From assembly GCA_023701125.1 (NCBI GenBank), contig JAMPXO010000036.1:1-40278 (forward strand): a stretch of DNA of 40,278 nucleotides, read 5' to 3'. The first letter of the stretch is position 1. Each line of letters opens with the position of its first letter. Below the pieces are notes generated by a model that searched no databases, was not told where the DNA came from, and saw only the letters and a list, made by a program, of their open reading frames with translations. The DNA is from Vicinamibacteria bacterium (lineage in GTDB: Bacteria; Acidobacteriota; Vicinamibacteria; Fen-336). The position numbers and the translations under genes were made by a program. This document shows positions 5,024-13,517 of this stretch, piece after piece.

Positions 5024-7722
5024 GCGCGCAGCATATCCGCCGGCCGTGCACGCGCGACGGGGTCCGGACCGGGCGACCGATCCGTGATCTCGCGATAGCT
5101 TCGGTACAGGTGGTGGTCGAGAAGCAGTCTCTCGACCTCACGGGAGATGTCCCCCAGCGCGAGATGTCGAGCGAAGCCCTGACTGCCGCTGGCATTGAGA
5201 CGTTGGGTCGGCCGGTATTCGTGGCCGAGATAGTCGAGCAGGAACCGGCCGAACGTCTCGTCGCTGAGGTGGTCGCAGAAGTCCAGGCCGCCAGCCCAGG
5301 GGGACGGATCGAGTTCCGCCACGGCGGCCGACAGCATCTCCCCGCTGAGCGCCGCGCTCAGAAACTCATCCAGGGAGACCCGACCCAGCCACTCCCATTC
5401 CTGGGCGGTGAGAGAAGGGTCGAGACGACCCTCGCTGAGCTGCGCGCGACGCCAGAAAAAATAGGAGCACAACTGGTCGCCGGGGTGACGCACGAACGCG
5501 AAGGTGACCCATCCATCCCCCCGGAAGCGCTGCAGCGTTTCTCGCGTCCAGCGCGGGGCGTGGTTGTGAACGTAGGCCAGAGGGTCTCGGCGAGACCTGA
5601 TCTCCTCGAGTTCCTCAGCCGTCCAGTCCCGGTCAAGCCCCCACCCGCCGCTGTTGTAGATGGCATAGCCGGAGGGCCCCAGGACTCGGGTGCCGAGGTA
5701 GAAGTCCACGTAGGTGCCGCCCGTCCTCGGGAGATGGACGAAGGCCAGCTTTCGGGGGTGGACGCGGTCCGGTCGGCGCGAGCCGATGGTCTGCGATGGC
5801 GAACGGTCTCCGTCGCCGGCCCAGCCAGGGATCGACGAGACCAGGCCCACGAACTGACGGGCGTACTCCCCCGCGTCCATGGTCCTGGCACGCAATCGGC
5901 CTGCCTCAGCGACCCGGCGACGTTGGGTCGGGCTCATGTCGAGGACGCGCTCCAGGGTGCCGCGCAGCGACGCGATGTCATTGGGTTGGAACAGGAAGCC
6001 TTCTTCGCCGTCGCGGACGAGTTCCGGCACTCCGAAAACGTCGGCGGCGGCGACGCACACGCCGGAGGCCATCGCTTCGATCAGGCAGAACGGCAAGGCT
6101 TCGACATCCGAGGCCAGCACGACCAGGTCCGCGGCCGCGTACCAGTCGGCCACTTCATCTCCAAGGGGCCTGATCAGGACGCGATCCTGCATGGCGTTTC
6201 GTTCCAGGAACCCACGCAGGGCCAGGCTGAACTCGCCCTGCGGCGCGTGTTCGCCTACCAGGACCAGGCGGGCGTCGGGTTGGGATGCCATCAGGTCCCG
6301 AAATCCCAGCACCAGTCGCGTTTGGCCTTTTCGCGGCTCGATGGTGCCGACGGAGACAATGACGAAGGCAGTGGGCGGCAGCCCGAATCGAGCGCGCATG
6401 GCGTCGCGTCGGCCGCTGGGCGGTGTATCCCAGCGGGCGAGATCGATCCCATAGGGCAGCAAGGCCGATCGCGAAGGATCGATCCAGTCGTCGTAAAGGC
6501 GCTGGGTCGCCCGAGCCGGAAACACGCCGAGATTCACCTGGTCGAGCGCTCGCTCTGCTCGGGCCCGCACGGCATCGCTCAGCGTGTTGGGGAAGCCGAT
6601 CTTCCAGAAGAGTCGTGGCGAGAAGCTCTCGTGGATCATCCACGCGCTGGGAACACCGAGGCGGGCCGCCACCTCGACGCCCAGGAAGGCGTCCATCGTG
6701 TTGACCAGGACCAGGTCGACCTGGCCCGCTCGGCCCGTTTCGACGAACCTGCGAACCATGTACTCATGGGTTTGTGGCTCGGACTCGCCGTAGGAGGGCA
6801 CAACGCGCACGGCAATTCCCGCCCGCTCGAGGTCCTGTCGAAGGGCGCCATCGCGGGGAGTGACCACGGTTACGGCCCAGGACCAGTCCCGGACCAGGCG
6901 GCGGACCAACTCGACGAGATAGATCTGGGCGCCCCCAAGCCCGAGGCTGTGGGTAAATGCAAGAACACGCCGAGCCCGCCCCACCGGAGGCGCCGACGGG
7001 AGATAGCCCGCGGTTCTCGATCGGGCTGGCGGGTCGCCCGCGCGGATTGGGATGTCGAGCGATGGAAACGTGAACGTTTCGCCCGTCGTCGTGCTGACGA
7101 CGGCCTCGAAGCGGGCGACGCGTTCCTCAGAGCCCAGCCGTTCTCCCAGGTCGACATCGAGTTGAAATCCGGAGATGTGAGCGTCACGCTCCTCGAAGCT
7201 CCGCGCGATGTCGGGGCGGGCCATCCCGATCCGCGCGGTCCCCAGGGGGCGCCCGTTGAGCGCGAGTGCGACCCTCGAAACGGCGTCCTCTCGGTGCAGG
7301 ACCCAGCCCGTGACGGTGTGCGGCGCCCGCGCAGCTTCGATTGGAGTATCGAAGGCGCCTCGCCAGGTCCACCGGGGCGACGCGGCGGCCCGCTCCCAGC
7401 GCTCCGCTCCGCTGAGCAGGGCTTTCCACCGGCGGAGCCGCGCTCGCACCGGGGCCGGTATGAAGCGCCTGAGGGAGGCGCGGGCAGGCGGGGCGGGGGG
7501 CGCGGGTGGAGCGGGCGGAGCCTCGGGCAGCACGGGCGGCGCCTCGGGAAGCGCCTGAAGCGGACGGATCTCGAGGTCGGCCAATCGATGGCGAAGCGCC
7601 TCCATTTCGAGGCCGAGTTCCTCGGCGGTGGCGCGGGTGTTCCTCAGCTCCGCCGCAAGGTCAAAGGCCCGACGCAGGACCGGCAGGACCTGCCCGTTCG
7701 CTTCAGGACCTCGACCTGGCAT
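5020..7722 (-). CDS. Fused GT4 glycosyltransferase-sulfotransferase
   Basis: A 900-residue protein with five parts in order. Residues 12-55 are a probable coiled coil. Residues 57-80 are a Pro/Ala-rich linker with repeated APP units. Residues about 115-226 are the accessory beta-sandwich domain, with TGWVLHRED, LGTARIGMARP and ISGFQLDV. Residues about 250-630 are a GT4 glycosyltransferase with LGLGGAQIY, IEPRKGQ and the E-x7-E pair Glu541/Glu549. Residues about 655-880 are a sulfotransferase with the PAPS loop FVHLPRTGGTYV (661-672) and FVRHPGDQLCSYFF near 743-756. It would transfer a sugar and then sulfate the product or its neighbour. Both halves resemble the separate proteins at 1332-2030 and 2182-3864. 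GT2 follows in the same operon. Confidence 0.87.
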   Translation of the reverse strand: MPGRGPEANGQVLPVLRRAFDLAAELRNTRATAEELGLEMEALRHRLADLEIRPLQALPEAPPVLPEAPPAPPAPPAPPARASLRRFIPAPVRARLRRWKALLSGAERWERAAASPRWTWRGAFDTPIEAARAPHTVTGWVLHREDAVSRVALALNGRPLGTARIGMARPDIARSFEERDAHISGFQLDVDLGERLGSEERVARFEAVVSTTTGETFTFPSLDIPIRAGDPPARSRTAGYLPSAPPVGRARRVLAFTHSLGLGGAQIYLVELVRRLVRDWSWAVTVVTPRDGALRQDLERAGIAVRVVPSYGESEPQTHEYMVRRFVETGRAGQVDLVLVNTMDAFLGVEVAARLGVPSAWMIHESFSPRLFWKIGFPNTLSDAVRARAERALDQVNLGVFPARATQRLYDDWIDPSRSALLPYGIDLARWDTPPSGRRDAMRARFGLPPTAFVIVSVGTIEPRKGQTRLVLGFRDLMASQPDARLVLVGEHAPQGEFSLALRGFLERNAMQDRVLIRPLGDEVADWYAAADLVVLASDVEALPFCLIEAMASGVCVAAADVFGVPELVRDGEEGFLFQPNDIASLRGTLERVLDMSPTQRRRVAEAGRLRARTMDAGEYARQFVGLVSSIPGWAGDGDRSPSQTIGSRRPDRVHPRKLAFVHLPRTGGTYVDFYLGTRVLGPSGYAIYNSGGWGLDRDWTAEELEEIRSRRDPLAYVHNHAPRWTRETLQRFRGDGWVTFAFVRHPGDQLCSYFFWRRAQLSEGRLDPSLTAQEWEWLGRVSLDEFLSAALSGEMLSAAVAELDPSPWAGGLDFCDHLSDETFGRFLLDYLGHEYRPTQRLNASGSQGFARHLALGDISREVERLLLDHHLYRSYREITDRSPGPDPVARARPADMLRA

Positions 7723-7882
7723 GTACGTTTCTCGGGGTTCACATGATCCGGATGGCGGTGACCAACGCTCTCATCGGTTGGGGATCGCGATAGGCTACCA
7801 CGCAGCGTCCGAGGCAGCGTCTCGTCGAGTGGTCGTCCTCAGGCAGGCTCGCCCGGACGCCAACGGGCAAGGTGAAGTCGAA
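7723..7882. promoter_or_regulatory. Divergent intergenic region upstream of GT4-sulfotransferase and methyltransferase
   Basis: The symmetric core TAGGCTA at 7791-7797 gives a TAGGCT box on the plus strand and a TAGCCT box on the minus strand. Both match the -10 pattern seen elsewhere in the window, which suggests overlapping divergent promoters with leaders of roughly 65-80 nt. No clear -35 boxes are visible, and I see no other gene or RNA here. Confidence 0.35.
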
Positions 7883-8770
7883 ATGACCGACCAGGAGAGA
7901 CCGCTGGATGACGAGGCCCTCCGGCAGGGACTCGTCGACCTCCACCCTTGGCACATGAAAGTCCAGGTGACTCCTGGCCTGTCCACGGAATGGGTGATGG
8001 GTCTCCCAAAGGAACAGTTGCCCCCGTGCGACCACACCCCGACTCGACCTTCCGACTCCGCGCCCTGGTTCAAGGCGGCGATGAAGGCGCTCTACCCGGA
8101 CGGCCTGGAAGGAAAGCGTGTCCTCGACTGTGCCTGCAACTGCGGCGGCTTCTGCTTCTGGGCCAAGGAGCTCGGCGCCGCCGAGACCTTTGGGTTCGAC
8201 GCGCGGGAGCATTGGATCCGGCAGGCCCGTTTCCTGAAACGTCATCGCCCGTGGGCGTCGGAGGGCATGCGCTTCGAGGTACTCGACCTTGGCGAGGTCC
8301 CGGCCCTGGGCCTTCGCCCCTTCGACATCACCATCTTCCGCGGGATCCTGTATCACCTGCCCGATCCGTGGGGCGGCCTGAAGATCGCGGCCGATCTCAC
8401 CGACGAGGTCCTGGTCCTCGGCACGGCGACCCTCTGGCTGTTCGACCCGGAACCAGGGCAAGGGCTGCTGATCGCGGGAAACGAGAACACGGCCAGCTAC
8501 CTGTCGGGAGTCGCGGGGCCGAACTGGCATCCCTCTGGCCCCAAGGTGCTCAAGCAGATGCTCAAGGCGCTGGGCTTCGTCGAGACACGCATCCTCATGG
8601 ACCGGCGACCGCCGTCGCCCCCCGACCCGCTTGCGCTTGCGGACCCGAAGCGCTGGCCGGAGGTCAGGCGAAAGCAGAAGGGGCGACTGACGATGATCGC
8701 CTCGAAGCTCGCCGGTCGACTGGCTCCGCTGAAGGATGCCGAGCCGTCCGAGTTTGTTCCGGAGGAATGA
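7883..8770 (+). CDS. Class I SAM-dependent methyltransferase, CmoB/DUF1698-like
   Basis: A 295-residue protein. The SAM-binding motif I is LDCACNCGGFCFWA (81-94), followed by the acidic motif II around FGFDARE (104-109). A post-I segment FDITIFRGILYHLPDPW (147-163) matches the CmoB-like/DUF1698 group, whose members modify tRNA wobble uridine or small molecules. The motif-I cysteines (DCACNCGG) are unusual. True CmoB proteins form an operon with cmoA, which is absent here. Location beside sulfotransferases and glycosyltransferases instead suggests methylation of a glycan, as often seen for such enzymes in polysaccharide clusters. I chose ATG 7883, though translation could begin further upstream in the same frame. 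Confidence 0.75.
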   Translation: MTDQERPLDDEALRQGLVDLHPWHMKVQVTPGLSTEWVMGLPKEQLPPCDHTPTRPSDSAPWFKAAMKALYPDGLEGKRVLDCACNCGGFCFWAKELGAAETFGFDAREHWIRQARFLKRHRPWASEGMRFEVLDLGEVPALGLRPFDITIFRGILYHLPDPWGGLKIAADLTDEVLVLGTATLWLFDPEPGQGLLIAGNENTASYLSGVAGPNWHPSGPKVLKQMLKALGFVETRILMDRRPPSPPDPLALADPKRWPEVRRKQKGRLTMIASKLAGRLAPLKDAEPSEFVPEE

Positions 8771-8804
8771 CCCGCCCCGACACCGCCGCGGTGGAGAGCG
8801 GGTC
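8769..8804. terminator. Hairpin between convergent methyltransferase and M14-like genes
   Basis: GACCCGC (8769-8775) pairs with GCGGGTC (8798-8804), and inside it CACCG (8781-8785) pairs with CGGTG (8789-8793). The structure begins at the stop codon of the plus-strand gene and ends one base before the stop codon of the minus-strand gene. It is a likely bidirectional terminator without a T-tract. Confidence 0.5.
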
Positions 8805-8805
8805 G

Positions 8806-9852
8806 CTAGGGCCGAGGTTCGCCGGGGAGCGGGGTGGCGACGAAGGCCAGCGGCTCGCCGGCCGTGACGGGCGGCGTGCCGACCACGTAGAGCAGCACGC
8901 CCGCGAACGGCGCTCGGACTTCTTCGAGCAGGTTGCCGAACGGGTCGGTGACGCGGCCCAGCGGCGTGCCAGCGGTGACCACGTCGCGCACCGCACGCTC
9001 CGCCTGCCACAGCCCGGTGTGTTTCGCGCGCACCACCTCGGCGGGCTCGAACCAGATCGGCTGCTCGATGCGGGCGCTGGGGCCGTCGAGGATGCCGAGG
9101 TGGGCGAGCAGGCTGCGCGCGCCGCGGAGGTGGGCCGCGACCAGTTCCTCGTCGCTGCGGCCCATCGCCCCCGACTCGACCGTGATCGCCGGCTTGCCGC
9201 GCAGCACCGCCGTGTTCGAGGTGTAGACGGACGCGCCCTTGTCCTTCGGCCGCTCGCGGTCGACGACCACGTGGTCGAAGCCCCAGGCCAGCACCATCTC
9301 GCGCGAGGCCGCGTCGACCGCGGGCTGGCCGCTCAACTGCCAGTACGAGTACGTGCGCAGGTCCTCGTTGCCGTCGCCGCCGTGGACGTCGACCACGTGG
9401 GTCGCGCGCTCGATCACCTCGGTCGTGATCGCGTGGGCGATGCGCTCGCTCTGGCTGCCGTCGAGGCGGCCCGGGTAGACGCGGTTCTGGTTCTTGCCGT
9501 CGGGCGAGTAGTAGATGCGGCGGCCGTAGAAGGCCGCCGGGGCGACCATGTGGACGAGGATCACCGAGCCCTTCATCCGCGCCGCGTCGAGCTGCGGCAG
9601 CAGCCGCTGCAGGGCGAGGATCGGCGGGTACTCGTAGCCGTGGGTGCCGGCGATCAGCGCCAGCACCGGCCCCGGCTGTGCGCCGTGGACGACGCTGACC
9701 GGCACCCGGGTGGCCTCGTCGACGCCCGCGGGGATCTCCAGCCAGCCCGAGACGCGCTGGCCGGGCGCGGCCGACAGCGCTCCCACCTTCAGGGGCTCGG
9801 CCGCCAGGGCGGGAACCGCCAGCAGCAGCGACAGCAGGATCAGGCGCGTCAT
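8806..9852 (-). CDS. Secreted succinylglutamate desuccinylase/aspartoacylase-like zinc hydrolase (M14 clan)
   Basis: A 348-residue protein with a signal peptide (MTRLILLSLLLAVPALAA). The zinc site is visible: His71-x2-Glu74 in GTHGYEYPP and His157 in VVDVHGGD. Substrate-binding residues NQNR-x-YPG lie near 121-128, and a conserved Glu in AITVESGAMG fits the general base. The C-terminal 80 residues resemble the beta domain of this family (RAPFAGVLLYV). Members cleave N-acyl amino acids or act as carboxypeptidases; this one acts outside the cytoplasm. Its ATG shares one base with the TGA of the ankyrin/PQQ gene (TGATG), so the two are translationally coupled and probably secreted together. The exact substrate is unknown. 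Confidence 0.83.
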   Translation of the reverse strand: MTRLILLSLLLAVPALAAEPLKVGALSAAPGQRVSGWLEIPAGVDEATRVPVSVVHGAQPGPVLALIAGTHGYEYPPILALQRLLPQLDAARMKGSVILVHMVAPAAFYGRRIYYSPDGKNQNRVYPGRLDGSQSERIAHAITTEVIERATHVVDVHGGDGNEDLRTYSYWQLSGQPAVDAASREMVLAWGFDHVVVDRERPKDKGASVYTSNTAVLRGKPAITVESGAMGRSDEELVAAHLRGARSLLAHLGILDGPSARIEQPIWFEPAEVVRAKHTGLWQAERAVRDVVTAGTPLGRVTDPFGNLLEEVRAPFAGVLLYVVGTPPVTAGEPLAFVATPLPGEPRP

Positions 9853-12053
9853 CACTTCCCTCCTTGCGCGAGCGCGGCGGCTTCCGTCAGCGCCACGACG
9901 TGGCCCAGCGTGCGCACGATCAGCAGTCCGTCGGAGGCCGCCGGGGTGGCCATCACGACCTCGTCCATCGTGTTCTTGTGCAGCAGCTCCGGGGTCGGGC
10001 CGGCCTTCAGCACGAACACGTCGCCCGTCTCGCTGGCGAGATAGAGCGCGCCGTCGGCGGCGATCGGCGAGGCCGAGAACGAGGTGCCGGCTTCGCCGAT
10101 CCGGGTCTGGTAGAGCGGGGTCCCGTCGTCGGCGCGATAGCAGCTCAGCACGCCGTTGTTGTTGAGCGTGTACAGGTGCCCGTCGTACAGCAGCGGGCTC
10201 GGGATGTAGGTGCCGCCGCGAGCGTGGCTCCAGGCGATGGCGGCGCTGCTGCGCACGCCGTCCGGCAGCGTCAGGTCGCCGCGGCTGCCCGCGCGGATCG
10301 CGTACACCGGGCGGATCGGCGGGTAGCCGGCGGTGACGTAGGCGACGCCGTCGCCGATGACCGGCGTCGCGACCACCACCTCGGAGTTGGGCCCGAGCGT
10401 CCACAACACGGCGCCGGTCTTCGGGTCGTAGCCGCGGATCGTGCGGCCGTTGGTGACCAGCTCCGCGCCTTGCGGGCCGCGCAGCACGCCCGGCGTGGCC
10501 CAGGTCGAGGTCTCGTCGCGAGCGACGCGCCACGCGAGGGCGCCGTCCTTCAGCGCGTACGCGGCCAGGAACGAGTCGGCGCGGCGGTCGCCCTGCACGA
10601 ACACCAGGCCGTCGTGGATCACGGGCGAGCTGGCGTGGCCCCACTCGGCGCTGCCGGACTGCGGGTCGTTGGCATCGAGCACGCCGACGTCCTGCTTCCA
10701 CAGCGGCGTGCCGTCGACCGCGAAGGCCGCCAGCGCTCCGACCGCGCCGAACAGCACCACGACGCGCTCGCCGTCGGTCGCGGGCGTGGCGTTGGCGAGG
10801 CTCGATTTCAGGTGGCGGCGGACCGTGGGCGCGCCGCGGAACACCTCGCGCTCCCACAGCAGCCGGCCGCTGGCGGCGTCGAAGGCGTGGAGCTTGAACA
10901 CGTGCTCGGACAGGTCGTCGACCGAGGTGCCGTCGCCGTAGAGGCCGGTGCGGAACGTCGCGTCGCCTTTCGCGCTCGTGGCGCTGGTGACGAACACCCG
11001 CCCGCCGTGGATCACGGGGCTGGACAGCGCGAGCCCGGGCAGCGGCGCCTTCCAGCGCACGCCGGCGCCGCTGGCGATGTTCCAGGTCCGCGGCACGCCC
11101 TGGCCGTCGGCGACGCCCGAGGCGCCGGGCCCGCGGAACTGCGGCCACGGCCGCGCCGGCCCGCGCTGGCGTGGGGCCGTCTCGGCTGCCGCGGCCGTCG
11201 CCAGCGCCTGCATCGGCCCGGCCGGCGGCCCCATGCGGGTCAGCACACCGGCCTCGTTGAGGAGGACGTACTCGACGGTGCCCGCGCGGCCACCGAACGC
11301 CAGCTCCGCGGAGCCGTCGGCGGTCTCGAACACGCGGTCGCCGACGGGGCGCAGCAGCAGCTCGGCCGCGCCTGGCCGGGCGAGGCGCAGCCCGGATTCG
11401 GCCACGGCCACGGTGGCCTGCCCGCCGCCGCGGACGTCGTAGGTGCCCGCCAGCTTCGCCAGCGCCTCGGCCCCGGTCGCGACGGCTGGGCGCGGCGTCC
11501 GCGGTGGTGTCGCCGCAGCGAGCCTGGCCGCGAACTCCGCCATCCCGCGACGTTCGGCCTCGGCCCTCGCGGCGAGCGCGTCGAGATGGGCGAGGTGTCC
11601 ACCCGCGAGCGCCGCCGCCAGCAACTCCTCGTCCTTCGTCTCCAGCGCGACCTCGATCGCGTCGGCCACGTCGCGAGCGCCGCGCGCGAGCAGCAGCAGC
11701 GCCAGCGCCCGGTGCTGGCCGCCGAGCGCCGCGGCGAGCGGGGTGACGCCGAAGAAGCGCTCACGAGAGTTCACGTCGGCCCCGCGCGCGAGCAGCAGTT
11801 GCACGACCTCCGCGTGGCCGCCCTCCGCCGCGAACTGCAGCGCGGTCTGGCCGTGACGCGCGGGCGCGTCGACCGGAGTGCCCGCGTCCAGCGACCGGCG
11901 CACGGCGGCGAGATCGCCGGTCCGCGCGGCCTCGCGCAGGGCCGCCCCGGGATCCGTCGAGGGCGTGGCGGCAGTGGCCTGGGCGAGAGCGGAGCCGGAG
12001 CCTGAGCCGACGAGCGCGCAGGCGAGGGCGAACGAGACGAAGGGGAGGCGCAT
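9852..12053 (-). CDS. Secreted ankyrin-repeat/PQQ-type beta-propeller fusion
   Basis: A 733-residue protein with a signal peptide ending near ALAQA (residue 25). Residues about 34-150 are ankyrin repeats, with GQTALQFAAEGGHAEVVQLL and a weaker following unit. Residues about 200-285 form a small beta domain (AGTYDV) like those seen with secreted peptidases. From 301 to the end is a PQQ-like beta-propeller, opening WPQFRGPGASGV and showing repeated SPVIHGGRVFV, TPVIGDGVAYV and SASPIAADGALYL blades. The propeller is probably a binding scaffold; enzyme activity is not implied. Ankyrin repeats fused to a periplasmic propeller are unusual. It has a TAGGAT box 5 nt before its ATG and is followed directly by the M14-like gene. 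Confidence 0.83.
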   Translation of the reverse strand: MRLPFVSFALACALVGSGSGSALAQATAATPSTDPGAALREAARTGDLAAVRRSLDAGTPVDAPARHGQTALQFAAEGGHAEVVQLLLARGADVNSRERFFGVTPLAAALGGQHRALALLLLARGARDVADAIEVALETKDEELLAAALAGGHLAHLDALAARAEAERRGMAEFAARLAAATPPRTPRPAVATGAEALAKLAGTYDVRGGGQATVAVAESGLRLARPGAAELLLRPVGDRVFETADGSAELAFGGRAGTVEYVLLNEAGVLTRMGPPAGPMQALATAAAAETAPRQRGPARPWPQFRGPGASGVADGQGVPRTWNIASGAGVRWKAPLPGLALSSPVIHGGRVFVTSATSAKGDATFRTGLYGDGTSVDDLSEHVFKLHAFDAASGRLLWEREVFRGAPTVRRHLKSSLANATPATDGERVVVLFGAVGALAAFAVDGTPLWKQDVGVLDANDPQSGSAEWGHASSPVIHDGLVFVQGDRRADSFLAAYALKDGALAWRVARDETSTWATPGVLRGPQGAELVTNGRTIRGYDPKTGAVLWTLGPNSEVVVATPVIGDGVAYVTAGYPPIRPVYAIRAGSRGDLTLPDGVRSSAAIAWSHARGGTYIPSPLLYDGHLYTLNNNGVLSCYRADDGTPLYQTRIGEAGTSFSASPIAADGALYLASETGDVFVLKAGPTPELLHKNTMDEVVMATPAASDGLLIVRTLGHVVALTEAAALAQGGK

Positions 12054-12058
12054 GCGGG

Positions 12059-12064
12059 ATCCTA
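12059..12064 (-). promoter_or_regulatory. -10 box TAGGAT of the ankyrin/PQQ gene
   Basis: TAGGAT on the minus strand ends 5 nt before the ATG at 12053. The short gap contains no Shine-Dalgarno sequence and suggests leaderless start. It is one of a series of similar boxes in the window. Confidence 0.45.
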
Positions 12065-12072
12065 CGCCTGCG

Positions 12073-12086
12073 GGCGGTCGACCGCC
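12073..12086. terminator. Palindrome between APC permease and ankyrin/PQQ genes
   Basis: GGCGGTC followed directly by GACCGCC is a perfect 14-bp palindrome. A second small inverted repeat (CGGGGT-ACCCCG) lies at about 12089-12102. They sit just after the APC permease stop on the minus strand and just before the promoter box of the next gene, which fits a terminator or a regulator-binding site. Confidence 0.35.
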
Positions 12087-12107
12087 GCCGGGGTGAACCC
12101 CGCCGGT

Positions 12108-13517
12108 CTACCGGGGGGCGGAGAGGCGGCGGGAGAGCGTGAACAGCGGCACGCCGGCGGCCATCACGGCCGCGCCCGCGAGTGCGACGCCGGGCTCGGT
12201 CCACAACACGCGCAGCGCGACCGCCAGCAGCACCAGCGTGAACAGACCCGGCAGCCACGGGTAGCCGGGCATGCGGAAACCGCCCGGGGGTTTGGGGGCG
12301 GAGGAGCTCCGTTCGCGACGTAGCCCCCATGGGACCGGTGGCGGGCTCTGCCCGACATCGGAACCCGACCTGCCCTCGCGGCGGCGCAGCACGAACAGCG
12401 TCGAGGCCACCGTCGCGATCGCCACCGCGTCCGAGAACATCACGTAATTGAGCAGCCGCGAGAACGAGCCCAGCAGCAGCGCGGGCCCCAGCATGGTGAG
12501 CGCGAAGAAGGCGAGCCCCGCCCGCTGCACCTCGGTGCCCGGGTCGACGCGCAGGAATACGGCCGGCAGCGCGCCGTCTTCGGCCATCGCGTAGTAGCTG
12601 CGGGGCACCTGCAGGATGGTGGCGTTCACGAAGCCGGCGGCGGAGAGGAAGATCGCGAGCGAAACGGCCGTCTCGCCCCACGGGCCCAGCGCGGCCTGCG
12701 CCAGGCTGGCCGCGACCAGCGGCGAGGCGGCGACGCCCGCGAGCCCGAGCGTGCGCTCGTAGGCGAAGTTGATGCCGACGTAGAGCGCGATCACGACCAG
12801 CATGCCGCCGGCGATGGCGCGCGGCAGGTTGCGCTCGGGCTGGCGGACGTCGCCGCCGAGGTTCATCGCTCCCTGGTAGCCGCCGCAGGTGTAGAAGACC
12901 GCCACCGCCGCCGAGGCGAAACCGCCGAAGGACGCGCCCGGCTCCGGGGTGTCGGTCGCGAGCGCCGGGGCGAGCAGGAAGGCCGCCGCGCCCAGTGCCA
13001 GGATCATCACGATCTTGCCGACCGAGAGCACGTTCTGGGTTCGCGCGCCGGTGCGGATGCCGAGCGCATTGGCGGCCAGCAGGGCCACCATCAGCGCCAT
13101 CGCCGACGCGAGCGTCGCGTTCCCCGTGCGGGCCTCCGCGGGCAGCAGCACCAGGTTCAGGTACTCGGCGCCGATGAAAGCGACGCCCGCGGCGCCCGCG
13201 CCCTGCAGCAGCGCTTGCGACCAGTTCAGCACGAACGCGAGCCGCGGGTGGTAGCAGTCGGCGACCACCCGGTAGTAGCCGCCCGCGCGCGGCAGCCGGG
13301 CCCCGATCTCGGCGAACGTGAACGCCCCGGCGAGGCTGACCAGGCCGCCCGCGATCCACACCGCGTGGAAGGCGAACACGGAGCCGGCTTCGGCCGCGAC
13401 CAGCGCCGGCGTGCGGAAGATGCCGATCCCGATCACCAGGCTGACGACCACCATCGCGGTGTCGAAGGCACCGAGCCGCGGCTGGATGGCCGTCGCCGCG
13501 GCGCGGGCCTCAGACAC
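12108..13517 (-). CDS. APC-family amino-acid permease with an in-frame repeat insertion
   Basis: A 469-residue membrane transporter of the amino acid-polyamine-organocation family. The first helix carries the expected VVSLVIGIGIFRTPALVA (25-42), and later helices follow the 12-helix pattern, including GGYQGAMNLGGDVRQPERNLPRAI (212-235), which is conserved in family members. Residues about 384-411 are abnormal: a Ser/Pro/Arg-rich stretch that interrupts the cytoplasmic loop between FVLRRR and FRMPGYPWLPGLF, which in homologs lie about 8 residues apart. This stretch is encoded by the repeat at 12286-12368, and the frame stays open. The GTG start at 13517 overlaps the aminotransferase stop by 8 bp, so the gene is third in an operon. 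Substrate is probably an amino acid. Confidence 0.88.
   Translation of the reverse strand: MSEARAAATAIQPRLGAFDTAMVVVSLVIGIGIFRTPALVAAEAGSVFAFHAVWIAGGLVSLAGAFTFAEIGARLPRAGGYYRVVADCYHPRLAFVLNWSQALLQGAGAAGVAFIGAEYLNLVLLPAEARTGNATLASAMALMVALLAANALGIRTGARTQNVLSVGKIVMILALGAAAFLLAPALATDTPEPGASFGGFASAAVAVFYTCGGYQGAMNLGGDVRQPERNLPRAIAGGMLVVIALYVGINFAYERTLGLAGVAASPLVAASLAQAALGPWGETAVSLAIFLSAAGFVNATILQVPRSYYAMAEDGALPAVFLRVDPGTEVQRAGLAFFALTMLGPALLLGSFSRLLNYVMFSDAVAIATVASTLFVLRRREGRSGSDVGQSPPPVPWGLRRERSSSAPKPPGGFRMPGYPWLPGLFTLVLLAVALRVLWTEPGVALAGAAVMAAGVPLFTLSRRLSAPR
12286..12368 (+). repeat. Dispersed two-hairpin element, copy E2, inside the APC permease gene
   Basis: An 83-bp copy. Hairpin 1 is closed by GGGGGC (12294-12299) and GCCCCC (12323-12328). 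Hairpin 2 has arms at 12335-12345 and 12351-12361 around a 5-nt loop, and the copy ends AACCCGA (12362-12368). It lies antisense to the host gene and encodes about residues 384-411. Reading on the coding strand begins TCG-GGT-TCC, a frame shifted by one base from that used by copy E3 in the cyclase gene. Confidence 0.8.

Noticed and set aside
7237-7250. GGTCCCCAGGGGGC, resembling the middle of the dispersed element in reverse
   Set aside because: Neither hairpin nor the AACCCGA end is present, and the bases encode the conserved NGRPLGTAR part of the accessory domain.
7470-7560. Low-complexity GGCGG-rich repeat as a mobile element
   Set aside because: It encodes the Pro/Ala-rich linker of the fused glycosyltransferase-sulfotransferase and shows simple codon repetition.
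7739-9010. A 423-codon frame opposite the methyltransferase
   Set aside because: It has no recognisable domain and crosses a hairpin terminator region and another gene; it is an antisense shadow.
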